Assembly (NCBI RefSeq): GCF_001592875.1
Contig: NZ_LSOF01000018.1
Location: forward strand, 62,001 to 126,000
DNA from: Pseudomonas sp. BMS12
Lineage (GTDB): Bacteria; Pseudomonadota; Gammaproteobacteria; Pseudomonadales; Pseudomonadaceae
Direction: 5' to 3'
Length of the DNA stretch: 64,000 nucleotides
Each line of letters starts with the position of its first letter. Positions within the stretch are counted from its first letter, which is position 1. The notes under the pieces are model-generated. The model ran no database searches. It saw only the letters and a list, made by a program, of their open reading frames with translations, and was not told the origin of the DNA. Position numbers and translations under genes: made by a program. Shown one piece after another: positions 15,046 through 23,261 of this stretch.

Positions 15046-16097
15046 CCGCTGCAACCTGGTGGCTGCAGGCGTGCCGCCAGCCCGATGTCACTGCTGAGGC
15101 CGCGGCCCTGGCGCGTCAGGCACAGCTGACCAAACCGACCGGCGCCCTCGGCATACTGGAGGCGCTGGCCGTGCGCCTGGCCGCGCTGCAGGGGCGGGAG
15201 AAACCCGCGATCAGCAACCCGCAGCTGGCGCTGTTCGCCGGCGACCACGGGGTGGTGGCCGAGGGCGTGTCCGCTTACCCGCAGGCGGTCACCGCGCAGA
15301 TGCTGGCCAACTTCGTTGGCGGCGGCGCTGCAGTCAGCGTGCTGGCGCGCGAGCAGGGTATGCCGCTGCGCCTGATCGACCTGGGCACCATCAATCCAGA
15401 ACTGGAGCTGCCCGGCGTGCGCCATCTGCGCCTGGGCGCGGGCACCGCCAACTTCGCCGCCGAGGCGGCGATGACGGCGGAACAGTGTCTGGCTGCCCTG
15501 CAGGCTGGTCGTGAGACTGTGCTGGAGGCCCAGGCCGCCGGCTGCGATCTGTTCCTCGCCGGCGAGATGGGTATCGGCAATACCAGCGCCGCCACGGCGC
15601 TGGCCTGCGCGCTCGGTGATCTCAGCCCGGCTCTGTTGACCGGGCCCGGCACCGGGCTGGATGGCGCCGGCGTCCGTCACAAGCAGGCGGTCATCGAGCG
15701 CGCCCTGGCCCTGCATGGCGCGCACCTGGGTGAGCCGTTCGAGGCGCTGCGCCGGCTCGGCGGCTTCGAGCTGGCGGCCCTGGCCGGTGCCTACCTGACC
15801 TGCGCCCAGCTCGGCATTCCGGCTGTGGTCGATGGCTTTATCTGCTCCGCTGCGGCGCTCTGCGCGCTGCGCCTGAATCCTGGCGTGCAACCCTGGCTGC
15901 TTTTCGCCCATGCCGGCGCCGAGCCGGGCCATGCCGCCCTGTTGGCCGAGCTGGGCGCGGAGCCGTTGCTTGACCTCGGCCTGCGCCTGGGCGAGGGCAG
16001 CGGCGCGGCCCTGGCGCTGCCGCTGATCAAGCTGGCCTGTGCGCTGCACGGCAGCATGGCGACGTTTTCCGAAGCACTGGTCGAGGACCGTTCATGA
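15042..16097 (+). CDS. cobT: Nicotinate-nucleotide--dimethylbenzimidazole phosphoribosyltransferase
   Basis: A 351-residue enzyme carrying the family landmarks LTKPTGALG, FAGDHGVVAEGVSAYP, GEMGIGNTSAATAL, TGPGTGLD and the C-terminal catalytic Glu in RLGEGSGAALA. It activates dimethylbenzimidazole to alpha-ribazole phosphate using nicotinate mononucleotide. Its substrate is supplied by BluB in the same run and its product goes to CobS (directly or after dephosphorylation by CobC). It overlaps both neighbours by 4 nt. Confidence 0.96.
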   Translation: MTAATWWLQACRQPDVTAEAAALARQAQLTKPTGALGILEALAVRLAALQGREKPAISNPQLALFAGDHGVVAEGVSAYPQAVTAQMLANFVGGGAAVSVLAREQGMPLRLIDLGTINPELELPGVRHLRLGAGTANFAAEAAMTAEQCLAALQAGRETVLEAQAAGCDLFLAGEMGIGNTSAATALACALGDLSPALLTGPGTGLDGAGVRHKQAVIERALALHGAHLGEPFEALRRLGGFELAALAGAYLTCAQLGIPAVVDGFICSAAALCALRLNPGVQPWLLFAHAGAEPGHAALLAELGAEPLLDLGLRLGEGSGAALALPLIKLACALHGSMATFSEALVEDRS

Positions 16098-16666
16098 GTC
16101 TTTATCTGGATATGTTGCGCCACGGCGCGACGCTGGCGGGCCCCGGTTTTCGCGGCAGCAGCGATGATGCGCTGAGCGAGCAGGGCTGGCAGCAGATGCA
16201 CCAGGCCCTGGCGGGCCAAGGCCCCTGGGACCTGGTGATCAGCTCGCCGCTGCAGCGCTGCGCCGTCTTCGCCACGCAATATGCTGAAGCCAATGGCCTG
16301 CCGCTGCGCATCGAGGCGGACCTGCGCGAGCTGCACTTTGGTGCCTGGGAAGGGCGCAATTCGGCGGAAATCCTGCTGGAAAATCCCGAGGCCTTGGGCC
16401 AGTTCTGGAACGATCCCTATCGCTTCACCCCGCCTGAGGCCGAGCCGGTGCGTGAGTTCGCCAACCGCGTGCTGGCTGCCGTCGAGCGTTTGCAGGCTGA
16501 GCTGGCAGGCCAGCGGGTGCTGCTGGTGACCCATGGCGGGGTGATGCGCCTGTTGCTGGCCCGTGCCCGTGGCCTGCCGGAAAGCCAGCTGCTGCAGGTG
16601 GAGGTCGGGTACGGCGCGCTGCATGGCCTGCAGGTCGGCGCCAATCTGGCCTTGAGCGAAGCCTGA
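16094..16666 (+). CDS. cobC: Alpha-ribazole phosphatase family protein (histidine phosphatase)
   Basis: A 190-residue phosphoglycerate-mutase-like protein with the phosphate-accepting His10 in LRHGAT and a second histidine in VTHGGVMRL. It would remove phosphate from alpha-ribazole 5'-phosphate or adenosylcobalamin 5'-phosphate; position between cobT and cobS supports this. The superfamily has many specificities, so the reaction rests mainly on context. It overlaps cobT by 4 nt and cobS by 1 nt (TGATG). Not to be confused with the decarboxylase called CobC in P. aeruginosa. Confidence 0.88.
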   Translation: MSLYLDMLRHGATLAGPGFRGSSDDALSEQGWQQMHQALAGQGPWDLVISSPLQRCAVFATQYAEANGLPLRIEADLRELHFGAWEGRNSAEILLENPEALGQFWNDPYRFTPPEAEPVREFANRVLAAVERLQAELAGQRVLLVTHGGVMRLLLARARGLPESQLLQVEVGYGALHGLQVGANLALSEA

Positions 16667-17403
16667 TGTTGCCGCTGCCGGCGCTGATCGCCCTGCAGTT
16701 CCTCTCGCGCCTGCCGGTGCGCCTGCCGGGCATGCCCGAGCCGACGCAGATCGGCCGCTCGCTGCTGTGGTATCCGGCGGTCGGCCTGTTGCTCGGAGGC
16801 TTGCTGCTGGGGCTGCATGGCCTGCTGGGTGAGGTGGCGCCGCTGCTGCAGGCCGCCATCCTGTTGGCCGCGTGGGTTGCTTTCAGTGGCGGCCTGCATC
16901 TGGATGGCCTGGCCGACACGGCCGATGCCTGGGTCGGTGGCTATGGCGACCGCGAGCGCACCCTGACGATCATGAAGGACCCGCGCAGCGGGCCGATTGC
17001 CGTTGTGCTGCTGGTGCTGGTGTTGTTGCTCAAGTTCGCCGCCCTGGTCGTGCTGCTGGAACAGGGTGCCTGGGGCGGGTTGCTGCTGGCACCCTGGCTG
17101 GGGCGGGCACTGTTGCCGCTGCTGTTGATGACTACGCCCTATGTGCGTGCCGGTGGCCTGGGCGCCGCGTTGAGCGAGCATCTGCCGCGCGAGCAACTGC
17201 CCTGGATGCTGGCAGCGCATGGGGTGGTCATGTTGTTGTTGGGCTGGAGTGCTGTGCTCGCCCTGCTGGCGGCGGCCCTGGTGTTCTGGCTGCTACGCCG
17301 TGCCTTTGTCGCCCGCCTGGGGGGTACCACCGGAGATACGGCCGGTGCTCTGCTGGAGCTGGCGGAGTGCGCTGTGCTGCTGGTCCTGGCGCTGCAGCTT
17401 TGA
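16666..17403 (+). CDS. cobS: Adenosylcobinamide-GDP ribazoletransferase (cobalamin synthase)
   Basis: A 245-residue multi-pass membrane protein with the signatures FLSRLPV, LHLDGLADTADAW and DPRSGPIAVV typical of CobS/CobV. It joins adenosylcobinamide-GDP and alpha-ribazole (phosphate), the last assembly step of adenosylcobalamin, in the inner membrane. It is the last gene of the B12 run. A short hairpin TGCCGG/CCGGCA (17434-17450) follows and could help end transcription, though it has no T-tract. Confidence 0.94.
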   Translation: MLPLPALIALQFLSRLPVRLPGMPEPTQIGRSLLWYPAVGLLLGGLLLGLHGLLGEVAPLLQAAILLAAWVAFSGGLHLDGLADTADAWVGGYGDRERTLTIMKDPRSGPIAVVLLVLVLLLKFAALVVLLEQGAWGGLLLAPWLGRALLPLLLMTTPYVRAGGLGAALSEHLPREQLPWMLAAHGVVMLLLGWSAVLALLAAALVFWLLRRAFVARLGGTTGDTAGALLELAECAVLLVLALQL

Positions 17404-17477
17404 ATCACTGAGAGACTCTCCTTCGATCTGTGCTGCCGGCTTGCCCGGCAACTGTATCTGTCGGCTCGGCTGATGCG

Positions 17478-17487
17478 GGTATATACC
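17478..17487. promoter_or_regulatory. Palindrome just upstream of marR, candidate operator
   Basis: GGTATATACC is a perfect 10-bp palindrome ending 7 bp before the start codon. Autorepression by the MarR protein is a plausible reading but is not shown. Confidence 0.35.
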
Positions 17488-17494
17488 TGTATCC

Positions 17495-17908
17495 ATGTTG
17501 CCGACCCAATGCCTCTGTACCAAATTGCGCCGCGCCAGCCGTGGCGTGACCCGCTTCTACGACGACGCCCTGGCGCCGGTCGGGCTCAATGCCGCGCAAT
17601 TCTCCCTGCTGCGCAACCTGCAGCGCCTCGGCCAGCCGAGCATTACCGGCCTGGCCGAGGCCATGGGGCTGGATCGCAGCACCCTGGGGCGCAACCTCAA
17701 GGTGGTGCAGGGCATGGGCCTGGTTGAACTGGGCGACGGCAGCGACCAGCGCAGCCGGCAGGTGGCGTTGAATGAGGCCGGCCTGTTGGTGCTGGAGCAG
17801 GGCGCACCGCTGTGGGAGCAGGCCCAGCAGGCACTGGCCCGGCGCCTGGGCGCTGACAAGCGCGCAGCGCTGATGCTGCTGCTCGACGATCTGGAAACCA
17901 TCGATTGA
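17495..17908 (+). CDS. MarR-family transcriptional regulator
   Basis: A 137-residue winged-helix protein. LNAAQFSLLRNLQRLGQPSI and the recognition-helix region AEAMGLDRSTLGRNLKVVQG fit MarR, followed by a wing with DQRSRQVALNEAG. It lies 27 bp upstream of an MFS gene on the same strand, so it probably regulates that transporter and itself. An N-terminal Cys pair (CLC, residues 6-8) might make it redox-sensitive, but this is speculative. The ligand is unknown. Confidence 0.9.
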   Translation: MLPTQCLCTKLRRASRGVTRFYDDALAPVGLNAAQFSLLRNLQRLGQPSITGLAEAMGLDRSTLGRNLKVVQGMGLVELGDGSDQRSRQVALNEAGLLVLEQGAPLWEQAQQALARRLGADKRAALMLLLDDLETID

Positions 17909-17935
17909 CGGGCGTGGCCCGCGGAGACGACGCAG

Positions 17936-19159
17936 ATGAATGATTCCACGCACGGCGCATCCTGGCGCACGGCGGGCTTGGTGCTCCTCGGCGCATCGCT
18001 GGTGCTGGCCCTGTCCCTCGGCATCCGTCATGGCTTCGGCCTGTTCCTGGCGCCGATGAGCAGCGAGTACGGCTGGGGCCGCGAGACCTTTGCCTTCGCC
18101 ATCGCTTTGCAGAACCTGATCTGGGGCTTGGCTCAGCCGGTGACCGGCGCCATTGCCGACCGCTTCGGCGCGCGGCGGGTCATCGTCGTCGGCGGCCTGC
18201 TGTATGCCGCTGGCCTGGCGCTGATGGCCAGTTCGGACTCGGCCTGGTCGCTGTCGCTGAGTGCAGGGTTGTTGATCGGTATCGGCCTGTCCGGCACCTC
18301 CTTCTCGGTGCTGCTCGGCGTGGTGGGCCGTGCCCTGCCGGCGGAGAAGCGCAGCATGGGCATGGGCGTTGCGGCGGCGGCCGGCTCCTTCGGCCAGTTC
18401 GCCATGCTGCCGGGCAGTCTGGGCCTGATCGGCTGGTTGGGCTGGTCCTCGGCGCTGCTGGCGCTGGGCCTGCTGGTGGCCCTGATCGTGCCGCTGGCCC
18501 TGATGATTCGTGACCAACCGCTACCGGTAGCCGGCGGCACCGAACAGAGCCTGGGCCAGGCGCTGCGCGAGGCGTGCAGTCACTCGGGTTTCTGGCTGCT
18601 GGCGCTGGGCTTCTTCGTCTGTGGCTTCCAGGTGGTATTCATCGGTGTGCATCTGCCGTCCTACCTGGTCGACCAGCACCTGCCCGCGACGGTCGGCACC
18701 ACGGTGCTGGCGCTGGTGGGGCTGTTCAATATCTTCGGCACCTATGTGGCCGGCTGGCTCGGCGGGCGCCTGTCCAAGCCGCGCCTGCTGACCGGCCTTT
18801 ACCTGCTGCGCACGCTGGTGATCGTCGCCTTCGTCTACTCGCCGCTTACCGAGTGGAGCGCCTATGCCTTCGGCATGGCCATGGGCTTTCTCTGGCTGTC
18901 CACGGTGCCCTTGACCAATGGCACGGTGGCAACGCTGTTCGGCGTACGCAACCTGTCCATGCTCGGCGGTATCGTCTTTCTGTTCCATCAGCTCGGCTCC
19001 TTCCTCGGCGGCTGGCTGGGTGGCTATCTGTATGACCATACCGGCAGCTACGACATGGTCTGGCAGCTGGCGATTCTGTTCGGCCTGCTGGCGGCGGTGC
19101 TCAACTGGCCGGTACGCGAGCAGCCCGTGGCGCGCCTGCGGGCCGAGGGCTTGATATGA
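17936..19159 (+). CDS. MFS transporter, monocarboxylate/oxalate-formate antiporter-like
   Basis: A 407-residue protein with about 12 membrane helices. The opening (LSLGIRHGFGLFLAPMSSEYGWGRETFAFAIALQNL is the relevant stretch, near residues 24-60) resembles MCT/OFA-type MFS members. Loop 2-3 carries DRFGARR. The substrate is unknown; organic acids are the usual family theme. It sits behind a MarR regulator and overlaps a 39-residue membrane peptide gene by 4 nt, which looks like part of the same transport unit. Confidence 0.88.
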   Translation: MNDSTHGASWRTAGLVLLGASLVLALSLGIRHGFGLFLAPMSSEYGWGRETFAFAIALQNLIWGLAQPVTGAIADRFGARRVIVVGGLLYAAGLALMASSDSAWSLSLSAGLLIGIGLSGTSFSVLLGVVGRALPAEKRSMGMGVAAAAGSFGQFAMLPGSLGLIGWLGWSSALLALGLLVALIVPLALMIRDQPLPVAGGTEQSLGQALREACSHSGFWLLALGFFVCGFQVVFIGVHLPSYLVDQHLPATVGTTVLALVGLFNIFGTYVAGWLGGRLSKPRLLTGLYLLRTLVIVAFVYSPLTEWSAYAFGMAMGFLWLSTVPLTNGTVATLFGVRNLSMLGGIVFLFHQLGSFLGGWLGGYLYDHTGSYDMVWQLAILFGLLAAVLNWPVREQPVARLRAEGLI

Positions 19160-19275
19160 GCCGTACCGCCGGGTTTGGCGTGGTGCTGGCCGTCGGCCTG
19201 TTGCTGGCGCTGGCCTGGTGGGGCTGGAGTCAGGGTGGCCTGGCGCTGCTGCAACTGGGCATGAGTCTGTGTTGA
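19156..19275 (+). CDS. 39-residue single-pass membrane peptide coupled to the MFS gene
   Basis: The ATG at 19156 overlaps the MFS stop (ATGA). The 39-residue product is one hydrophobic helix, about residues 6-22 (GFGVVLAVGLLLALAWW), then a short GWSQGG turn and a second weakly hydrophobic stretch. Translation coupling, a normal stop and high-GC third positions support a real gene. It could be a small accessory subunit of the MFS protein. No known family was recognised. Confidence 0.6.
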   Translation: MSRTAGFGVVLAVGLLLALAWWGWSQGGLALLQLGMSLC

Positions 19276-19336
19276 GCATTGCCGGGGCGGGGCTGGGCGA
19301 GTAGCGTTGCCCTATTACCGCACTGGAGAATTACCC

Positions 19337-19906
19337 ATGTTCCCGCGAATCGCCGGAGTCGCCGCCCTGTTACTGAGCAGCCCTCTGTGGGCGGCAGAGT
19401 GTCCGCCCTTGCTGCAGGACCAGGCACCGTTGCAGCAACTGCGCAGCAAGGAGCAGATAGACCTGTGCCAGCGTTTCGCCGGCAAGCCACTGGTGGTGGT
19501 CAATACCGCTAGCCATTGTGGTTTCACCCCGCAGTTCAAGGGCCTCGAAGCGCTCTACCAGCGCTACAAGGCTCAGGGGTTGGAAGTGCTGGGCGTGCCC
19601 TCGGATGATTTTCGTCAGGAGGCCGATACCACTGAGGAAACCGCCAAGGTCTGTTTCATCAACTACGGCGTGACCTTCGCAATGAGCGAGCCGCAAGCGG
19701 TCAGTGGAGCCGATGCCGTACCGCTGTTCCGCGAGCTGGCCGAGCAGAGCAGTGCGCCGCGCTGGAACTTCTACAAATACGTGGTGGGGCGCGATGGCAA
19801 GGTGATTGCCAGCTTCTCCAGCCTGACCAAGCCGGATGATGAAGACCTGATCGCCGCAGTGGAGCAGGCCATCGCTCAGCCACAGGCCGCGCCGGCGGCT
19901 GAATAA
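19337..19906 (+). CDS. Glutathione peroxidase family protein with signal peptide
   Basis: A 189-residue thioredoxin-fold peroxidase. Cys61 in NTASHCGFT replaces the selenocysteine of vertebrate enzymes. RWNFYKYVV is the Trp motif, and the usual NQFGxQEP region is altered to SDDFRQEAD, keeping the Gln. A signal peptide (MFPRIAGVAALLLSSPLWAA) suggests periplasmic location, where thioredoxin-like donors rather than glutathione may act. GGAGAA lies 8 nt before the ATG. A strong terminator follows. Confidence 0.92.
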   Translation: MFPRIAGVAALLLSSPLWAAECPPLLQDQAPLQQLRSKEQIDLCQRFAGKPLVVVNTASHCGFTPQFKGLEALYQRYKAQGLEVLGVPSDDFRQEADTTEETAKVCFINYGVTFAMSEPQAVSGADAVPLFRELAEQSSAPRWNFYKYVVGRDGKVIASFSSLTKPDDEDLIAAVEQAIAQPQAAPAAE

Positions 19907-19917
19907 ATCCGAGGCAA

Positions 19918-19948
19918 GAAAAAGCCGGGCAGATGCCCGGCTTTTTTG
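19918..19948. terminator. Bidirectional intrinsic terminator
   Basis: The stem GCCGGGC/GCCCGGC (19924-19930 with 19935-19941, loop AGAT) is flanked by an A-run on the left and a T-run on the right. It can end both the peroxidase gene (plus) and the FadL-type gene (minus). Confidence 0.93.
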
Positions 19949-19964
19949 TCGCTGCCTACCGCGC

Positions 19965-21287
19965 TTAGAAGCGGTAGGTGGCCTGCAGGCCCAGGCCATG
20001 GGCGTTGTTGCGGTACTCGGCGCTGTAGCCGGGGGCAATGTTGGCACTGATCGGGCCTGCCGATAGCGTGCGGTCGGCCTGGTCGATCGAGGCCTTGCTC
20101 TCGTGCAGGTAGGAATAAGCCACGTCGATGGTCAGGTCGGCGCTCGGCGACCAGCCGGCACCCAGGGAGAACACCTTGCGGTTGCCCACCGGGATACGCA
20201 CGGTGCGGTGGGCGTTCTCGGCGGGCGACGGATCGAAAGCCAGGCCGGTACGCAATACCCACTGCGGATTGAGCTGGTAGGAGGCACCGATGGCATAGGA
20301 CCAGGTGTCATGCCATTTCAGCTCTTCGCTTACGACGCCCAGCGGCGCGGGCAGGGTGCCGATACCTGGAATGGTGAGGTTGGGAGAGTTCTCGTTCTCG
20401 ACCACGATGGCGTCCAGGCGACTCCAGCGCGTCCAGGTTGTGCCGCCGTACAGGGTCCACTTGTCATCGAGCTTGTAGGTGATCGAAGTGTCTACCGTCT
20501 CGGGTGTGGTGAAGTCCAGGCTGGCGTCATATTCGCCATTCAGCGTGCCGAGTACCGGGCCATCGAAACTGCTGACCTTGGTGCGGCCTTCAAGGGTGTA
20601 GTCGACCTTGGAGTGGTAGGTCAGGCCCCAGGTGAGGCTGTCGGTAACGTCGACCAGTACGCCGAGGTTGAACCCGACTGCGGTGTCGTCACCCTTGATG
20701 TTGACCTTGGCATCACCCGAGCCGCCGATTGCAGCCAGAGCGCCGTCGTTCAGGTTGCTGGTCAACTTGCCTTTGATCTTGTTGATGGTCGGGCCGAAGC
20801 CGACGGAGACGCGGTCGTTGATCTTGTAGCTCAGGGTCGGCTGCAGGGTGACCACTTCGACCTTGCTGTACAGGCCCTTGTAGCGGCCACCGAAGCTTTT
20901 CTCATAGTCGCTCACCAGCGCATAGGGCACGTACATGCCGATGCCCCAGCTCCACTGCTCGTTGATCGGGCTGGTGTAGTAGGCGAAGGGGACGGCAGAG
21001 GTGGGCACCATGTCGCCATCACTGGTTTCAGCGTTGGCGTCATCGATGTCGATGTCGGCCTTGATTACGGCGAAGCCGCCCACTACTTGCGGGCGATCCA
21101 GCTTGCTGATACCGGCCGGGTTGCCGAACAAGATGGTGGCGTCGGTCGCAGCAGAAGCGCGCCCGGCAAAGGAGGTACCCATGCCGCTGACGCTCTGTTC
21201 GTTGATGGCAATTCCGTTGCCCAGGCTGTGAGTGGAAATCGCGCTGACGGCCAGGGCGAGGGAAGTCTTCAACCAGAGATTTTTCAT
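19965..21287 (-). CDS. FadL/OmpP1-family outer-membrane hydrophobic-compound transporter
   Basis: A 440-residue protein with a signal peptide (MKNLWLKTSLALAVSAISTHS) and the FadL N-terminal hatch pattern, where AINEQSVSGMGTSFAGRASAA is immediately followed by DATILFGNPAG. The C-terminus ends in GLQATYRF, with the final Phe needed for barrel insertion. FadL proteins let long-chain fatty acids or aromatic hydrocarbons cross the outer membrane by lateral diffusion. The start ATG at 21287 has only a weak SD. Upstream lies a 14-bp perfect palindrome (21417-21430) that may be its operator. Confidence 0.93.
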   Translation of the reverse strand: MKNLWLKTSLALAVSAISTHSLGNGIAINEQSVSGMGTSFAGRASAATDATILFGNPAGISKLDRPQVVGGFAVIKADIDIDDANAETSDGDMVPTSAVPFAYYTSPINEQWSWGIGMYVPYALVSDYEKSFGGRYKGLYSKVEVVTLQPTLSYKINDRVSVGFGPTINKIKGKLTSNLNDGALAAIGGSGDAKVNIKGDDTAVGFNLGVLVDVTDSLTWGLTYHSKVDYTLEGRTKVSSFDGPVLGTLNGEYDASLDFTTPETVDTSITYKLDDKWTLYGGTTWTRWSRLDAIVVENENSPNLTIPGIGTLPAPLGVVSEELKWHDTWSYAIGASYQLNPQWVLRTGLAFDPSPAENAHRTVRIPVGNRKVFSLGAGWSPSADLTIDVAYSYLHESKASIDQADRTLSAGPISANIAPGYSAEYRNNAHGLGLQATYRF

Positions 21288-21416
21288 TAGGATGCTCACG
21301 AACAGCGAAAACGAGGGCGGCAAGCTATAGCTTTTGCCATGGCTTGCCAACCGCTCTGGAATGCCTTTTTCGTGAAGATTCGTAAGCGAATCAACGAGGT
21401 TTTCAAGCTCGTTAAT

Positions 21417-21430
21417 TGACCAATTGGTCA
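21417..21430. promoter_or_regulatory. 14-bp perfect palindrome upstream of the FadL-type gene
   Basis: TGACCAATTGGTCA reads the same on both strands. It lies 130 bp upstream of the fadL-type ATG and 10 bp past the stop of the gene behind it. Symmetry and position suggest a TetR- or GntR-type site, but the cognate regulator is not identified. Confidence 0.45.
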
Positions 21431-21439
21431 GCGCGAGGT

Positions 21440-21919
21440 TCAGGCTGCGCGATACTGCCCAACGACGCAGTGCTGCCAGGCCTGGAGAAAATCGCGCAGA
21501 CGACCCTGGGGGTGGAATACCCGGCGCCAGACGCGGGCCAGGCCGTGCAGATCGTCGGCGGCCGGCAGGGTGGTGTGCTCTGCCTCGATCAGCATCCAGG
21601 CGATGGCGGTGGCATAGCGCAGGTTGACCGCCAGCTCCAGATGCGGGGCGGCAAGGAAGGCATGCTGGCTGGCGAGGCCGCGCACCAGGCTGGCCAGGTC
21701 CGGGTCGCGGGCCAGGTGCTGGTCCCACAACTGTCGGTGGCGCAGTTCGCTGATGTGGTAGAGGCCATGGCCATGTGGATCGCCAAGAGCGCTGCCGAGT
21801 GCGGACTGGCTGGCGGCGCTGCCGAGCAGCAAGGCTTCGGCGCTAGGAGAGTGGCACCCCAGGTAGAGCAGGGTAGGGCGGATGACGTGTTGGCACAGCT
21901 CGTTGGCGGCGATTCCCAT
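21440..21919 (-). CDS. Conserved hypothetical protein of unknown function
   Basis: A 159-residue soluble-looking protein without a signal peptide. It is rich in Leu, Ala and His (GDPHGHGLYHISELRHRQLWDQH in the middle region) and mostly helical. GAGGGG lies 3-8 nt before the ATG at 21919. Codon use matches neighbours. I recall a homologue next to the FadL-type gene in P. aeruginosa as well, so the pair may be functionally linked. No domain was recognised. An 11-bp inverted repeat lies in its leader. Confidence 0.7.
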   Translation of the reverse strand: MGIAANELCQHVIRPTLLYLGCHSPSAEALLLGSAASQSALGSALGDPHGHGLYHISELRHRQLWDQHLARDPDLASLVRGLASQHAFLAAPHLELAVNLRYATAIAWMLIEAEHTTLPAADDLHGLARVWRRVFHPQGRLRDFLQAWQHCVVGQYRAA

Positions 21920-21938
21920 GGTCCCCTCGCAAAGGGTG

Positions 21939-21992
21939 CCGGTGGGGCCGATGCCTGGCAGCTGTTCTTGATTCTAATAAAGGCCCCACCGG
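21939..21992. repeat. 11-bp inverted repeat in the leader of the gene ending at 21919
   Basis: CCGGTGGGGCC (21939-21949) and GGCCCCACCGG (21982-21992) are perfectly complementary, with 32 bases between them. In the minus-strand transcript this would place a stable stem 19 nt before the start codon. Confidence 0.5.
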
Positions 21993-22156
21993 GAGCGGGG
22001 TTAGCCGCTCGATTTGAAGTGTAGTGCTACAAATCGGCTGTAAAGGGCTGTTTTTAAACTGTTTAAGGATTTGCTTGCGACGTTATATATCGGCTGGTGC
22101 TTAAAAGATGGCTTCTTACTCGGGGAGCCAGCGTCCACTGCCGGCCCCGATTGAGC

Positions 22157-22837
22157 TTACGGGTTGTGCTCGACGCGCAGGCTGGAGAACCTCACCGAGC
22201 CGGCTTCGGTGTTGTCGCCGACGTTGTCCTGCACGTAGGAGCCGGCCTTGAAGTACAGGGTCTGCGCCGCCCAGGATGAATCCAGCTTGGCGACCCAGCG
22301 TACGGTTTCGGTGCTTGGCATCTTGGCGTAAACCGCCAGCGTGCCAGCCTTGGTCAGGGCAATGGTGTAGGAAAAATCCTGGCCCAGCGGCACACCACTC
22401 ATCACCGTGGCGCTGAGGGTACTGGCACCGGGCTTAAGGCGGTAGATGGCGCTGATGACACCGGTCTGCAGATCCGCCTTGTAGTGGTACTGCAGTTTGA
22501 TGGGCGGATCGGTGCCTTCCACATTGTGGATTTGGCCAATGACAACCTTGCCGGTGGACGGCACCTGAGTGACCTTCAGCGTGGCGCGCAGGAAGTTGTC
22601 GGCATCCTGATATTTCCAGTTGCGCAGCTTGCCATCGGCATAGGTCTCACGCAGTTCGCTGCGCGGGTACTTGGCGTTCTTGGTGGTAGTGCCATCGACG
22701 GGCGCCCAGAAGAACAGGGTGCCATCGATGTTCTTGAAATAGTCGTCCCGGTAACCACTGGCGAGCAGCGGGGTGGAGATGGTGGTGGCAGGCTCGCCGA
22801 CAGGAATGGTCAGGTTCCAGGTGTTGAGATCGATCAT
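22157..22837 (-). CDS. Alginate lyase, polysaccharide lyase family 7
   Basis: A 226-residue jelly-roll enzyme with the three PL7 catalytic motifs: RSELR (residues 59-63), QIH (102-104) and YFKAGSYVQ (195-203). It cleaves alginate by beta-elimination; the QIH variant is often linked with broad or polyG preference. It closely matches in length PA1167 of P. aeruginosa. No signal peptide is visible and an in-frame stop lies a few codons upstream of the ATG, so export, if any, is unconventional. It is a monocistronic minus-strand gene. Confidence 0.9.
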   Translation of the reverse strand: MIDLNTWNLTIPVGEPATTISTPLLASGYRDDYFKNIDGTLFFWAPVDGTTTKNAKYPRSELRETYADGKLRNWKYQDADNFLRATLKVTQVPSTGKVVIGQIHNVEGTDPPIKLQYHYKADLQTGVISAIYRLKPGASTLSATVMSGVPLGQDFSYTIALTKAGTLAVYAKMPSTETVRWVAKLDSSWAAQTLYFKAGSYVQDNVGDNTEAGSVRFSSLRVEHNP

Positions 22838-23261
22838 GGTGCGGTTGACTCCGGCAGCAGAAGAGCGGGGTCATTCGGAGTGCAGAAGATCCCTGTCCCA
22901 GAACTGCCTAGCCGCCTTGCCAGTACGCGCATGCTGAATGACGTGATACATGTCACGCGGCCGTCTGGGCCGGGACATGGCGCGCTTTATACGGGCAAGC
23001 GAGGCGGAGTGTAACGACCATTCGTCGTTATATTGGCGTCAACAAAATGACTTTTTATTTGGAAAAAAGCCTATTCCTCTATGGTCGGGGCTGATGAATA
23101 AGGAGTTTTTCTCGGACTGCCCGATAGGGCCCAAGTGCGCGCAGAAGATGCCTGGCCGACGAATGGAAGTGCCAGGCTAGAGCGGTTTGTGCGGGCGTGC
23201 ACATTTCCTGGTGGCAGCAAAAGGGCGCCTCGCGGCGCCCTGCAGAGTGCTTTGGCGGGAG
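22838..23261. other. 424-bp intergenic region with a low-GC core
   Basis: No convincing gene is present; short ORFs here lack coding signal. The stretch from about 23010 to 23110 is markedly AT-richer than its surroundings. It includes a perfect hairpin TAACGAC/GTCGTTA (23012-23030). The right end holds the terminator of quiP. Confidence 0.6.
23217..23241 (-). terminator. Intrinsic terminator of quiP
   Basis: On the minus strand AGGGCGCC, loop GCGA, GGCGCCCT is followed by TTT. It lies 21 bp past the quiP stop. Confidence 0.8.

Noticed and set aside
20103..21290. 395-residue plus-strand ORF opposite the FadL-type gene
   Set aside because: The minus frame has a signal peptide, FadL hatch and C-terminal Phe; the plus frame has none of these.
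21989..22012. A second REP element (GGGAGCGGGGTTAGCCGCTC)
   Set aside because: It resembles the REP core only in part and lacks the conserved CTTCAG centre; more likely an ordinary hairpin.
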